Shown here: positions 43,354-52,191 of the stretch, piece by piece
How positions within the stretch are numbered: position 1 is the stretch's first letter
Layout of the letters: each line of letters opens with the position of its first letter
Source: Marinilabilia salmonicolor JCM 21150
Lineage (GTDB): Bacteria; Bacteroidota; Bacteroidia; Bacteroidales; Marinilabiliaceae
Assembly (NCBI RefSeq): GCF_000259075.1
Contig: NZ_AJKI01000001.1
Span: forward strand, 84,750-148,749
Direction: 5' to 3'
Length of the DNA: 64,000 bases
Made by a program: the position numbers and the translations under genes
The notes under the pieces: model-generated
Database searches by the model: none
What the model saw: the letters and a program-made list of their open reading frames with translations, nothing else
Told to the model about the DNA's origin: nothing

Positions 43354-44499
43354 TCATTTGATTCCCAAATGCCGGGCAATTACAAACCTTAATATTTCAG
43401 ATGTTCCTTCACCTATCTGTAAAATGCGCTGATCACGGTAGAATCGTTCAATGGGATTGTCTTTAAACAATCCTGAACCTCCAAAAATCTGAATGGCTTC
43501 ATCGGCAATCTCACGGGCAATTTCAGAACTGTACAACTTGGCAATTGCAGCTTCCCGTGCATAAGGTTTTCCCTGTTCTTTCAGCATGCATCCTTTGTAA
43601 AGCGTGTTGCGGGCCAGTTCCAGTTTCATGTCCATATCTGCCAGTTTGAAACTGATGCTTTGAAATTTGGAGATGGGCTGACCAAATTGTTCTCTTTTAT
43701 TGGCATGCTCCAGGGCCATCTCAAAAGCTCCCTGAGCAAGGCCAACCCCCATGGCGGCTATAGATAAACGACCGGCATCCAGCGTTTTTAGCATGTATCG
43801 TGCTCCCTGGCCTTCTTTCCCAAGGGTGTTGGAAACAGGTACACGGCAGTTGTCGAGATTGAGACGGCCGGTATCTGATGCTCTCCACATCATTTTGCCG
43901 GTCATTCTCTCCGACGAAAATCCGGGTGTTTGTTTTTCCACTAGTATGGTGGTAAGTTTTTCTTTTCCATTTTCATCTGCAGTCATCACCTGAAGGGTGG
44001 CACCCAACGTCAGCTCATTGGCAGAGTTGGTGATGTAACGTTTACTCCCGTTGATGACCCATTCGCCATTGTCTTTTACCCCGCGGGTTTTGGTCCCTCT
44101 GGCATCCGATCCGGCTGTTTCTTCGGTCAGGCCAAAGGCCCAGAGGTGGTCTCCTGTGGTAAGCTTTGGGAGATATTTTTCCTTTTGTTCCTTTGTTCCG
44201 TATTCAAATATTGGTGTGATGCCAAGACTGTTGTGCGCTGCAATGGTACCCGCCTGGGAGGCATCAACTCTCGATAATTCCTCAATAGCAATAATATAAG
44301 AGAGGGTGTCAAGGCCTTGTCCACCGTATTCTTTAGGCAATGTAATGCCAAATAATCCGGCCTGACCCATTTTTTTGGTTAATTCAGCGGAAAAAAGCTC
44401 TTCCCGGTCCAGTAGCTCTGCTTCGGGTTTTATGATGCTTTCTGCAAATTCTCGCACCTTTTGCCTGTAGGCTTCGTGTGCTTCGGTTGTTAATATCAT
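43354..44499 (-). CDS. Acyl-CoA dehydrogenase, probably isovaleryl-CoA type
   Basis: This 381-residue protein has the family order: N-terminal helical domain, FGLTEETAGSDARGTKTRG (flavin and substrate contact, about residue 125) and a C-terminal GGSGLFKDNPIERFYRDQRILQIGEGTSEI signature (written here only by its ends GGSGLF and GTSEI). It introduces a double bond into an acyl-CoA and passes electrons to ETF. The substrate cannot be fixed by sequence. Its position downstream of biotin carboxylase, enoyl-CoA hydratase and carboxyltransferase genes points to isovaleryl-CoA in leucine breakdown. Cotranscribed with the carboxylase gene 25 bases upstream. Confidence 0.82.
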   Translation of the reverse strand: MILTTEAHEAYRQKVREFAESIIKPEAELLDREELFSAELTKKMGQAGLFGITLPKEYGGQGLDTLSYIIAIEELSRVDASQAGTIAAHNSLGITPIFEYGTKEQKEKYLPKLTTGDHLWAFGLTEETAGSDARGTKTRGVKDNGEWVINGSKRYITNSANELTLGATLQVMTADENGKEKLTTILVEKQTPGFSSERMTGKMMWRASDTGRLNLDNCRVPVSNTLGKEGQGARYMLKTLDAGRLSIAAMGVGLAQGAFEMALEHANKREQFGQPISKFQSISFKLADMDMKLELARNTLYKGCMLKEQGKPYAREAAIAKLYSSEIAREIADEAIQIFGGSGLFKDNPIERFYRDQRILQIGEGTSEILRFVIARHLGIK

Positions 44500-44523
44500 T
44501 GTGGTTGACTTTTTATGGTTGAT

Positions 44524-46545
44524 TTATGAAATTTTTTCCTGATGCGTTTGTGCTTGTTGCGGAACTTTTATTCTTGCAAGAAGTTGTCCCGCTTTTACCT
44601 GCTCATTGAGGGTTACCAGTATTTCTTCAATGGTGCCTTCGGTGGTGGCCGACAATGAATTTTCCATTTTCATGGCTTCCAGAACCACAATGGGGGTACC
44701 CTTTTCAACAATTTCTCCGGGATGTCCGGGAATAGCGGTGATTTTTCCGGGGATGGGAGCTACAATGTCAGTGTCGGCAATGGCCTCAATATTTGTTTGA
44801 TAACCTCTTTGCTTAAACATGAAGCCGGGTTTCAGCCGATAGGTATAACCTCCTGTTCCCAGCATCAGCTCTCCATTGCTTAGTGAATACCAGGAGAGTA
44901 TGTATTCCCGGTCATGGAATGAAAATTTCATGCCGGTCTCTTCAAAACTGAGCAATCTGATTTCATCCATCAAATTTCCGTCAACCTGCCATTGTAGTGT
45001 ATTGTTTTTATTGCTGATAACAGATAGTGAATAGGTCTTTTCATTGAAACAGACATTATAGTTTCCGTTCCAACGACGGTGCCCAAGACGGGAAAACAGA
45101 TTTTCTGACGATTGGTTTCTGAAATTGAGAAGCCAAAGCAGGTAGCCTGCCAATAGCAGTTTTGTTTTGTCCGTTCCGTTGGGATGAATGGCTCGTTGCA
45201 GTTCGTCTTTGTGCAGCGTGGTAAATTGGGTTGTGGTTTCTCCGGAATTGAATGCATTGGTTTTTAAAACTTCGCGCAGGTAAGGGAGGTTGGTGGTGAC
45301 ACCAAGAATGGTGGTTTGTTCCAGTGATGCCGTAAGTTTTTTAATGGCCATTTCCCGCGAATAACCCCAAGAGGTAATCTTAGCCAGCATAGGGTCAAAA
45401 TGGGGTTGTATTTCTGTACTGTTATCGAAAAAGGTATCTGTCCGGGCAATTCTTTTTTCAGGCCATCTGATGAAATTGATTTCTCCGGGTTCCGGACTGA
45501 AATCATTCAGTGCATTTTCGGCATAGATGCGCGTTTCCACTGCATGTCCATTCATGGTAATGTCGGCTTCGGAAAAAGAAAGTGGCATTCCCATGGCGAT
45601 TTTGATTTGTTCCTCTACCAGGTCAATGCCGGTAATGGCTTCAGTTACGGGGTGTTCTACCTGAAGGCGGGTATTCATCTCCAAAAAGAAATGCTCTCCC
45701 TTATCATCTACCAGAAACTCTACCGTTCCTGCATTGTAATAGTTTATTTCTTTGCAAAGTTTTAATGCATCGGAGGTGAGCAAACCTCTCAGTTCTTTAT
45801 GGACGTAAGGGGACGGAGCTTCCTCAATTATTTTTTGGTACCGTCTTTGAATCGAGCATTCACGTTCAAACAGATGGACAATATTACCGTATTGATCTCC
45901 CAGAACCTGAACTTCGATATGTCTGGGGTTTTCGATGTACTCTTCCACGAATACGGTCGGATTGCCAAAGTAATTCAACGCTTCTCTGGAGGTGGCCTTC
46001 AGCATGGATTTGAGCTCATTTTTGTTTTGAGCTATTTTCATCCCTTTTCCTCCACCTCCTGCAGCAGCTTTTATCAGAAGCGGATAACGTAATTTTTCCT
46101 GGTTATCGAGTATCTCTTCAATAGATCCTGATAACGCTTTTGTTACTCTTACACCGGCTTTTTCTGCAATTTTTCTTGCCTCCAGTTTGTTGCCCATTTG
46201 TGCTACTGAATCTGGCGATGGACCAATCCATGTCAGTCCTGCGCGTTCTACCGCTGAAGCAAAACCTGCATCTTCCGAAAGGAATCCGTAGCCGGGATGA
46301 ACGGCATCTGCCTGATATTTTTTGGCAATATCAATGAGTGTTATTGCATTGAGATAGGTATCCGGGAGATTGGAATTGGCAAATATAAAAACCTCATCTG
46401 CCTGACGTGCCGGCAATGAGTTGAGCTCTGCCTCTGTGACCGGCAAAATGGTGGAAATTCCCATCTTCTTAGCAGTGGAAATGATGCGCAATGCGATTTC
46501 TCCGCGATTGGCAATCAAAATTTTATGAATATCTTTTCGACTCAT
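44524..46545 (-). CDS. Acyl-CoA carboxylase biotin carboxylase/BCCP subunit (probable methylcrotonyl-CoA carboxylase alpha)
   Basis: Starting at ATG 46545 (MSRKDIHKILIANRGEIALRI) the protein has 673 residues. The biotin carboxylase part spans about 1-450 with the ATP-grasp motifs KAAAGGGGKGMK and EMNTRLQVEHPVTE. A middle linker domain follows. The C-terminal biotinyl domain carries VVLEAMKMENS, whose lysine is biotinylated. It carboxylates its own biotin for transfer by the neighbouring carboxyltransferase subunit. The two-subunit layout (long alpha with BCCP, separate beta) is that of methylcrotonyl-, propionyl- and geranyl-CoA carboxylases; neighbours favour methylcrotonyl-CoA. Confidence 0.85.
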   Translation of the reverse strand: MSRKDIHKILIANRGEIALRIISTAKKMGISTILPVTEAELNSLPARQADEVFIFANSNLPDTYLNAITLIDIAKKYQADAVHPGYGFLSEDAGFASAVERAGLTWIGPSPDSVAQMGNKLEARKIAEKAGVRVTKALSGSIEEILDNQEKLRYPLLIKAAAGGGGKGMKIAQNKNELKSMLKATSREALNYFGNPTVFVEEYIENPRHIEVQVLGDQYGNIVHLFERECSIQRRYQKIIEEAPSPYVHKELRGLLTSDALKLCKEINYYNAGTVEFLVDDKGEHFFLEMNTRLQVEHPVTEAITGIDLVEEQIKIAMGMPLSFSEADITMNGHAVETRIYAENALNDFSPEPGEINFIRWPEKRIARTDTFFDNSTEIQPHFDPMLAKITSWGYSREMAIKKLTASLEQTTILGVTTNLPYLREVLKTNAFNSGETTTQFTTLHKDELQRAIHPNGTDKTKLLLAGYLLWLLNFRNQSSENLFSRLGHRRWNGNYNVCFNEKTYSLSVISNKNNTLQWQVDGNLMDEIRLLSFEETGMKFSFHDREYILSWYSLSNGELMLGTGGYTYRLKPGFMFKQRGYQTNIEAIADTDIVAPIPGKITAIPGHPGEIVEKGTPIVVLEAMKMENSLSATTEGTIEEILVTLNEQVKAGQLLARIKVPQQAQTHQEKIS

Positions 46546-46561
46546 CGTTTGCCTGATGGTT

Positions 46562-47347
46562 TTAATTGTTCCAGGACGGTTTTCTCTTTTCAAAAAATGC
46601 ATTTACACCCTCCTGTCCTTCGTCAGATGTTCTTGCACTGGCAATTTTTGTTGAACAATAATGGGTTAAATGTTCGTCAATTGGAACAAACTGATGGTCG
46701 ATTCTGTTCAGAAGAAGTTTTGTTTCTTTGGTGGCGTCAGGGCTGTTTCGGGCAATTTGATTAGCAATTTCCCGGGTTTTAGGAATTATTTTGTCTTTAG
46801 AAAAAAGGTATTGTGCCAATCCACTGCTGAGCGCCTCGGTGCCGGTAAAAGGAAGCCCCGAAAGTAGTGCTGATCTGGCAAAGGCACTTCCGGTTTTGCG
46901 AATGATCCAGGGGGCAACTGTTGCCGGGACAAGACCTATGGCGGTTTCTGAAAACCTGAAACCTGCATCTGGAGTGGTGGTAACAATATCGGCACATGCC
47001 AGTAATCCGATTGCTCCGCCATAAGCTCCTCCTTCCACACAGGCAATGACAGGTTTCGGATATTCCGAAAGTGTCCGGTAGAGTTGATTGAACAACTCAG
47101 CATCTTCTAAATTTTGCGCCTCATTCTGTGTTTTGCCTTCCTTCATCCAGGTGAGATCAGCTCCGGCCGAGAAAAAACGATTTTTCCCCGATAGCATTAA
47201 CACCCTAAACTGATTGCTATCGGCTGTACTCTTGAGGTAATCAACCAGTTGTTGCATCATCTCTTTGTTGAGGGCATTTCTTTTATCTGGTCTGTTCATC
47301 TCGAGATAACAAACATTCTGGGCGTATTTTTTTGTAAAGTAAATCAT
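46562..47347 (-). CDS. Enoyl-CoA hydratase family protein (probable methylglutaconyl-CoA hydratase)
   Basis: Starting at ATG 47347 the protein has 261 residues, the usual crotonase length; an upstream in-frame start would add 39 unlike residues and overlap the carboxyltransferase gene. Crotonase motifs are MNRPDKRNALN near the N-terminus, FFSAGADLTWM (oxyanion hole) at about 60 and VIACVEGGAYGGAIGLLACADIV at about 95 (key part GGAYGGAIGL). Within a leucine-type cluster it probably hydrates 3-methylglutaconyl-CoA to HMG-CoA. It lies between the two carboxylase genes, 16 bases before the biotin carboxylase start. Confidence 0.82.
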   Translation of the reverse strand: MIYFTKKYAQNVCYLEMNRPDKRNALNKEMMQQLVDYLKSTADSNQFRVLMLSGKNRFFSAGADLTWMKEGKTQNEAQNLEDAELFNQLYRTLSEYPKPVIACVEGGAYGGAIGLLACADIVTTTPDAGFRFSETAIGLVPATVAPWIIRKTGSAFARSALLSGLPFTGTEALSSGLAQYLFSKDKIIPKTREIANQIARNSPDATKETKLLLNRIDHQFVPIDEHLTHYCSTKIASARTSDEGQEGVNAFFEKRKPSWNN

Positions 47348-47366
47348 AGTATTGGTGGATGTATGG

Positions 47367-48977
47367 TTACATTCTGAAAATTCCATAGCGGGGCTGGGGG
47401 ATGGAGCTTCCGGCAGTCGACTGGATTGCCAGTCCAAGTACATCTCTTGTCTCTGCCGGATCAATGATGCCGTCGTCCCACAAACGACTGGTGCTGTAAT
47501 ATGGAGAACCTTCTGTTTCGTATTTTTGGTTGATGTCGTCTTCTATGGTTTGTAGTTCTGGTTCACTAACATTTGTACCTTTTATTTTTGCCTGATCTTT
47601 TTTAAGGGTTTTTAAAACTCCGGCTGCCTGCCGGGCCCCCATTACAGAGATCCGTGCATTGGGCCACATAAATAAAAAACGGGGATTGTAGGCGCGTCCT
47701 CCCATGGCATAGTTGCCTGCACCGTATGATCCCCCGATAATAACAGTGAAAAACGGCACTACAGAATTGGCGAGTGCATGAACCATTTTTGCACCGTTTT
47801 TTGCAATTCCTCCCTGTTCATACTCTTTTCCAACCATAAACCCGGTGATGTTTTGCAGAAAAACCATCGGAATCCTGCGGTGGTTGCACAATTCAATAAA
47901 ATGGGTTCCTTTCAGGGCTGATTCAGAAAAAAGCACACCATTGTTGGCCAATATACCCACTGTATTTCCATGAATGGTGGCAAAACCGGTAACCAGGGTG
48001 GTGCCGTAATCAGGCTTGAACTCATGAAACCGGCTGTCATCAGTAATCCTGGCAATGATTTCTCTTACATCGGGGAATGGGGCTTTTCCTGTGGGAATGA
48101 GACCATAAAGCTCCTCCGGATTGTAAACCGGCTCATTGTAATCATTTTGGTGAGCTTGATTCCTCTGTTCTTTTGGGCCAAATGACTCCACAATGTCGCG
48201 ACAAATCGACAGGGCATGTTCATCGTTTTCTGCCAAATAATCTGCGACGCCGCTAATGCTGGTGTGTACCACTCCACCACCCAACTCTTCTGCGGAGACC
48301 TCCTCTCCGGTTGCCGCTTTTACCAATGGGGGACCGGCAAGAAATATGGTTCCCTGATTCTTTACGATGATGGTTTCGTCACTCATGGCGGGAATATAAG
48401 CTCCACCAGCGGTGCAGGAGCCCATAACAATGGAGATCTGGGGGATCCCCTGAGCCGAAAGTCTGGCCTGATTAAAAAATATTCTTCCAAAATCATCTTT
48501 GTCGGGAAATACTTCTGCCTGTTGTGGCAGAAAAATGCCTCCGGAATCTACCAGGTAAATGCATGGCAGGTCGTTTTCGCCTGCGATATCCTGTGCTCTG
48601 AGGTGTTTTTTTATTGTTTCTTTCACATAAGTTCCGCCTTTTACGGTCGCGTCATTGGCAACAACCATCACTTGTCGGCCATGAATCGTTCCTATTCCTG
48701 TAACAATTCCTGCCGACGGAAATTCATCTTTGTATTGTCCGTTGGCTGCAAGAGGGGAGAGCTCCAGAAATGCTGTATGTGGATCCAGTAATTTTTCTAT
48801 TCTTTCACGTACCAGCAGTTTGCCCCTTGCGGTATGTTTCTCTTTCATTCCCGAAGGTCCGCCGGCAGCCGCCTTTCCCAGACTGGCTTTTAAACTGGAT
48901 GCCAATACCTTGTTGGCATCCAGATTTTTATTATAGGATTCAGCTCCGGTAATGGTCTCACTCTTAAGTAACTGCAT
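47367..48977 (-). CDS. Acyl-CoA carboxylase carboxyltransferase subunit (probable methylcrotonyl-CoA carboxylase beta)
   Basis: This 536-residue protein has the two crotonase-like halves of the family. [20 protein letters not shown] starts the N-half. [17 protein letters not shown] and [20 protein letters not shown] lie in the middle. The C-half has [19 protein letters not shown] and [20 protein letters not shown]. The phrase QNITGFMVG resembles methylcrotonyl-CoA carboxylase beta subunits. It transfers carboxyl from biotin to the acyl-CoA. It is the first gene of the cluster on the minus strand, 19 bases ahead of the hydratase. Confidence 0.88.
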   Translation of the reverse strand: MQLLKSETITGAESYNKNLDANKVLASSLKASLGKAAAGGPSGMKEKHTARGKLLVRERIEKLLDPHTAFLELSPLAANGQYKDEFPSAGIVTGIGTIHGRQVMVVANDATVKGGTYVKETIKKHLRAQDIAGENDLPCIYLVDSGGIFLPQQAEVFPDKDDFGRIFFNQARLSAQGIPQISIVMGSCTAGGAYIPAMSDETIIVKNQGTIFLAGPPLVKAATGEEVSAEELGGGVVHTSISGVADYLAENDEHALSICRDIVESFGPKEQRNQAHQNDYNEPVYNPEELYGLIPTGKAPFPDVREIIARITDDSRFHEFKPDYGTTLVTGFATIHGNTVGILANNGVLFSESALKGTHFIELCNHRRIPMVFLQNITGFMVGKEYEQGGIAKNGAKMVHALANSVVPFFTVIIGGSYGAGNYAMGGRAYNPRFLFMWPNARISVMGARQAAGVLKTLKKDQAKIKGTNVSEPELQTIEDDINQKYETEGSPYYSTSRLWDDGIIDPAETRDVLGLAIQSTAGSSIPQPRYGIFRM

Positions 48978-49184
48978 CTTGACAGGTTTTTATTTTTTGG
49001 TTGCTGCCTTTGTATTATTGTCCTGGCCGAAATTGCTTGGAATATTTCCCGGCGTTTTAATAACCCTGAAGATACTGAATTGTTTTTTTGGTCCATCAAT
49101 TTATTTAACCTGTTTTATTAAAATGACAATATCTACCACTAAAGGGGATGTCACTATCTAATACAATAAGGCATATGAGATGTA
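48978..49184. other. Intergenic region, left part
   Basis: This stretch precedes the palindromic element at 49185. No gene or clear promoter box is visible. After the element, 49352-49663 also appears empty except for AT-rich sequence in front of the lipoprotein gene. Confidence 0.45.
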
Positions 49185-49351
49185 AACAGGCTGAAAGCCT
49201 GATAGGCCCAGGGCAACGCCCTGGGTTTTAAGAAATCCCTCATGCCTCCTCTCATTATTGGTCGCGTCGCGACCAATAATGAGAGGGGGGAGTTGTTACA
49301 ATTTTCCTGAGGCGTTGCCCCAGGCTATTGCTCTCAGGCCGTTGGCCTGTT
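49185..49351. repeat. Palindromic repeat element, copy 1
   Basis: The outer arms (aacaggctgaaagcct... and its approximate complement ...aggccgttggcctgtt) frame GC-rich palindromes (cccagggcaacgccctggg) and a central 39-base hairpin at 49248-49286. That hairpin has a 19-bp stem around one unpaired base and ends in the CCTCTCATTA / TAATGAGAGG stem. The same element recurs at 51162 and 55740. Confidence 0.85.
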
Positions 49352-49663
49352 GAAGAATAGGTTTGATTGGGACAAACGTTGCCCCCATAAGAGTTCAAAC
49401 CAATAAAAAACGCAATTATTATTTCTTATAGTCGTATTGAACCCGCATGTTTTCTCGTTTCATTTTTACCTGCATTCATTTTGTTTGCGGTTTGTTGTAT
49501 TTCTTCATATTTGAACATCTTATTACAACAATCCATGAATCAAATATCGACGAAGTTAATAAAGCAGGCTAAATAATGGGGGCCGTTTCAGGAACAGGTT
49601 TGCAGTATTCAACAGAATGATATAATTTTGATAGGATTAATTCTTTTAATGTTACTTTTCTGA

Positions 49664-50596
49664 ATGAAGCATTTGAAATATATATTTCTTCTGATGACGG
49701 TTGCTCTGTTTATCGGTTGTTTTTCCGCAAATAAGGAGAATCAAGGTCAGCAAAATAATGTGAAAGAACCATCAGCCGATACTGAATTAGAGGTGATTTT
49801 AAGTCCTCAGGATTCTGTGGTTTTTGAAGAGTTTTTTGCAGATTTGGATGTTGAAAATCTCAAAAACAAGGAGTTATCAGAAATTATTGTCCATGTTGCT
49901 TTGTATTTTCAGGATGCTCCTTATGTGGCTCATACGCTTGAAATTTCTGAAGACGAAAATTTGGTGATTAACTTAAGGGAATTTGACTGCACCACTTTTG
50001 TTGAAAATGTTCTTGCATTATCGTATTTAATTAAATCAGGTAATCACTCTTTTGATCGTTTTGTGGATGTGCTTAAAGATTTGAGATACCGGGGCGGAAT
50101 CATTTCCGGTTATCCTTCCCGACTTCATTATTTTACCGATTGGTTGTTTGATAATGAGAAAAAGGGAGTTGTCCATTTGGTCAGCAATGATTTTGGAGAT
50201 ATTGAATTTAACGCGTCGGTTAATTTTATGAGTATGAATTATTCCCTGTATCCTGCTCTTGAAAGAGATTCTTTATTTGTGGAAGAAATGCGTTCCCTTG
50301 AAAAAAAGATAGCTTCAGTAAATTTCAAAAAAGTCTCACCAGGTCATATTGCGAAAATCATTGATTTCGTTGATGATGGTGATGTTGTAGCATTTTCGAC
50401 TATAATTGATGGATTGGATTTCTCTCATGTGGGATTCGCTTTTTTCAGTGGTAATGAACTCCGGTTTATCCATGCTTCCACGAATGGGAACAGAGTAAAG
50501 GTTTCTCAACAATCTCTTGAGGAATATGTTAAAGATAAAAAACACGTCGATGGGGTGCTGATTGCCCGACCCCTGGAGGAATATTTGTTAAACTAA
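49664..50596 (+). CDS. DUF1460 lipoprotein (NlpC/P60-like amidase)
   Basis: This 310-residue protein starts with a lipoprotein signal (LLMTVALFIGC, acylated cysteine at residue 19). The domain has ALYFQDAPYVAHTLE and the family hallmark REFDCTTFVENVLALS (catalytic cysteine at about residue 109), then GFAFFSGNELRFIHAST with the histidine near residue 270. DUF1460 proteins are NlpC/P60-superfamily enzymes thought to cleave amide bonds in peptidoglycan or related amides. As an outer-membrane or periplasmic lipoprotein it would act on the cell wall. A small membrane protein gene follows after 13 bases. Confidence 0.88.
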   Translation: MKHLKYIFLLMTVALFIGCFSANKENQGQQNNVKEPSADTELEVILSPQDSVVFEEFFADLDVENLKNKELSEIIVHVALYFQDAPYVAHTLEISEDENLVINLREFDCTTFVENVLALSYLIKSGNHSFDRFVDVLKDLRYRGGIISGYPSRLHYFTDWLFDNEKKGVVHLVSNDFGDIEFNASVNFMSMNYSLYPALERDSLFVEEMRSLEKKIASVNFKKVSPGHIAKIIDFVDDGDVVAFSTIIDGLDFSHVGFAFFSGNELRFIHASTNGNRVKVSQQSLEEYVKDKKHVDGVLIARPLEEYLLN

Positions 50597-50609
50597 AAAG
50601 TTATTAGTC

Positions 50610-50813
50610 ATGAAAAAAATCGGACTTGTTTTATTAATTATTGGCATCATCGGACTTATATTCTTTGGAATTGAAGCATCTCAGAATTCTGAGTCTTTTA
50701 GTGTTGTGGGTGTCGATGTAGCTGTAAGTAAAGCAGACTGGACACCTGTGATTGTGAGTGGGGTGGTTACCGTTATTGGTGCTGTGCTCATGATCTTCTC
50801 CAAAAAACGGTAA
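50610..50813 (+). CDS. Small membrane protein (DUF3185-like)
   Basis: This 67-residue protein has two hydrophobic helices (IGLVLLIIGIIGLIFFGI and VIVSGVVTVIGAVLMIF) joined by a polar loop, and a basic C-terminus (SKKR). The arrangement matches the DUF3185 family of small inner-membrane proteins of unknown function. It is probably cotranscribed with the upstream lipoprotein gene and ended by the hairpin at 50870-50909. Confidence 0.75.
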   Translation: MKKIGLVLLIIGIIGLIFFGIEASQNSESFSVVGVDVAVSKADWTPVIVSGVVTVIGAVLMIFSKKR

Positions 50814-50869
50814 GGTTTCTTTATCGATAATTTAATCATTCTCATGGATAGATGAGGCCATGTAAACTT

Positions 50870-50909
50870 AAAATAACAGCCCGGGGCAAAACTCCGGGCT
50901 ATTATTTTA
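50870..50909 (+). terminator. Terminator
   Basis: AGCCCGGGG and CTCCGGGCT form a stem with a short loop, flanked by aaaataac and attatttt. It lies about 60 bases after the small membrane protein gene. Confidence 0.75.
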
Positions 50910-51311
50910 ACTACTTGTAAATGAGTGAAATGAAAAAGAGAGGGTAGCATGCTGTATTGAGCATTTTCGAAATGCAGTAGTCGGGGTTGTCTGGCAAAGA
51001 CTATTAATTAGGCCTAAAGTCTTCCATTGAACTAACCTGAACTATTCATAAATTACCTATTACAATGTTCAACTACCGGCTAAATACATGCGTCCTCAAT
51101 AAAATTGACTTGAAAATAAATTATTATTCCCTTCATCAATTTTCTTTGCGGTTGCCCGTATTTATTGGTCGCGTCGCGACCAATAATGAGAGGGGGCGTG
51201 AGTGATACCTCAAAACCCAGGGCGTTGCCCTGGGCTATTGCTCTCAGGCTTTCAGCCTTGTTTACATCTTACCAGTCTTATGTATAAGGTAGGCAAAAAA
51301 AAGTGAATTAT
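50910..51311. other. Intergenic region before the TetR gene
   Basis: About 400 bp without a gene. It holds the truncated second copy of the palindromic element (51162-51262). The rest shows nothing recognisable. Confidence 0.5.
51162..51262. repeat. Palindromic repeat element, copy 2 (right half only)
   Basis: The central palindrome core and the right arm (cccagggcgttgccctgggc, tattgctctcaggctttcag) are present. The left arm and the outer left stem are missing: the sequence 5' of the core no longer pairs with TAATGAGAGG. Confidence 0.8.
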
Positions 51312-51342
51312 TTTGGATTTGGAAAAAAACACCATACATTTG
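51312..51342 (+). promoter_or_regulatory. Promoter of the TetR-type gene
   Basis: TTTG (51312-51315), 19-base spacer, TACATTTG (51335-51342) match the Bacteroidota consensus at both elements. The start would fall near 51348, overlapping the operator. Confidence 0.7.
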
Positions 51343-51347
51343 ACCAG

Positions 51348-51360
51348 TTGGTTAAACCAA
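51348..51360 (+). promoter_or_regulatory. Putative operator of the TetR-type repressor
   Basis: TTGGTTAAACCAA is a perfect 13-base palindrome placed between the -7 box and the start codon at 51374. This is the usual position for autorepression. Confidence 0.65.
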
Positions 51361-51373
51361 ATAGTTACATTGT

Positions 51374-52006
51374 ATGATTAGTAAAAAGAACTGTGAAAAA
51401 GAGGATACTGAAGAGTTGATTCTGAAAGCTGCCAGGCAGGTTTTTGTTCGCAAAGGATATGAAGGAGCCCGGATGCAGGAAATAGCCGACGAGGCTGGTA
51501 TCAATAAGGCATTGTTGCATTATTATTTTCGGAGTAAAGAAAAGCTTTTTGATAAGATATTTTTAGAGGCCTTCAGAAATTTTTGGCCCTCCGTTAAGGA
51601 AGAATTGGATCGGGGAAAAGGGACTGTAAAATCATTGATCAAGGCTGCTGTTATTTCTTATACCGATTTATTAATGAAGATGCCTTTTCTGCCTGCATTT
51701 GTAATTGGAGAGATTAACCGGTCGCCAGAACGTATGGAAGATTTGTTGCTGGCGACGGGAATCAATCCCCGATTTGTTCTTGATGTGATTCAAAAAGGCA
51801 TTGAACGTGGGGAGGTGATTCCTCTTGAACCTCGTTCTTTGCTGATTAATATTGTGGGGTTATCCCTGTTTCCTTTTATTTCCAGACCGCTGTTGTCGCG
51901 CATGTTTTTCGAATCGGATGAAGAGTATCTTAAATTTCTGGAAAACAGGAGGACTGATTTGTATGAATTCATTTGTCGAAGTGTTTTGACAGAATATCAG
52001 CCATAA
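51374..52006 (+). CDS. TetR/AcrR-family transcriptional regulator
   Basis: This 210-residue protein has an N-terminal TetR DNA-binding domain (about 13-60: ILKAARQVFVRKGYEGARMQEIADEAGINKALLHYYF in outline) and a C-terminal ligand-binding region with a hydrophobic core. It precedes a TolC, HlyD and ABC-2 efflux set on the same strand, so it is likely the local repressor that responds to a transported drug or bile-like compound. The palindrome in its promoter supports autorepression. A gap of 185 bases separates it from the TolC gene. Confidence 0.92.
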   Translation: MISKKNCEKEDTEELILKAARQVFVRKGYEGARMQEIADEAGINKALLHYYFRSKEKLFDKIFLEAFRNFWPSVKEELDRGKGTVKSLIKAAVISYTDLLMKMPFLPAFVIGEINRSPERMEDLLLATGINPRFVLDVIQKGIERGEVIPLEPRSLLINIVGLSLFPFISRPLLSRMFFESDEEYLKFLENRRTDLYEFICRSVLTEYQP

Positions 52007-52191
52007 GATGTCCGTAAATACAACGCTTTAACTCAGTGTAATCTTTCGCTAAAGCTCTGTGTTCCCAAAGGCGCTATGACGTAAGGTTTTGATTGTGAGG
52101 AGGTGAGGCTCTCGGGGTTTGAGTTGAAGTGAGCCGAACATCAAGTATATGTGATTTCGAAGCTTTGGGATGAAGTGGTTTTGTATCATGG

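Noticed and set aside
48216..48791. 191-residue open frame antisense to the carboxyltransferase
   Set aside because: It is a shadow of a well-supported gene with no motifs.
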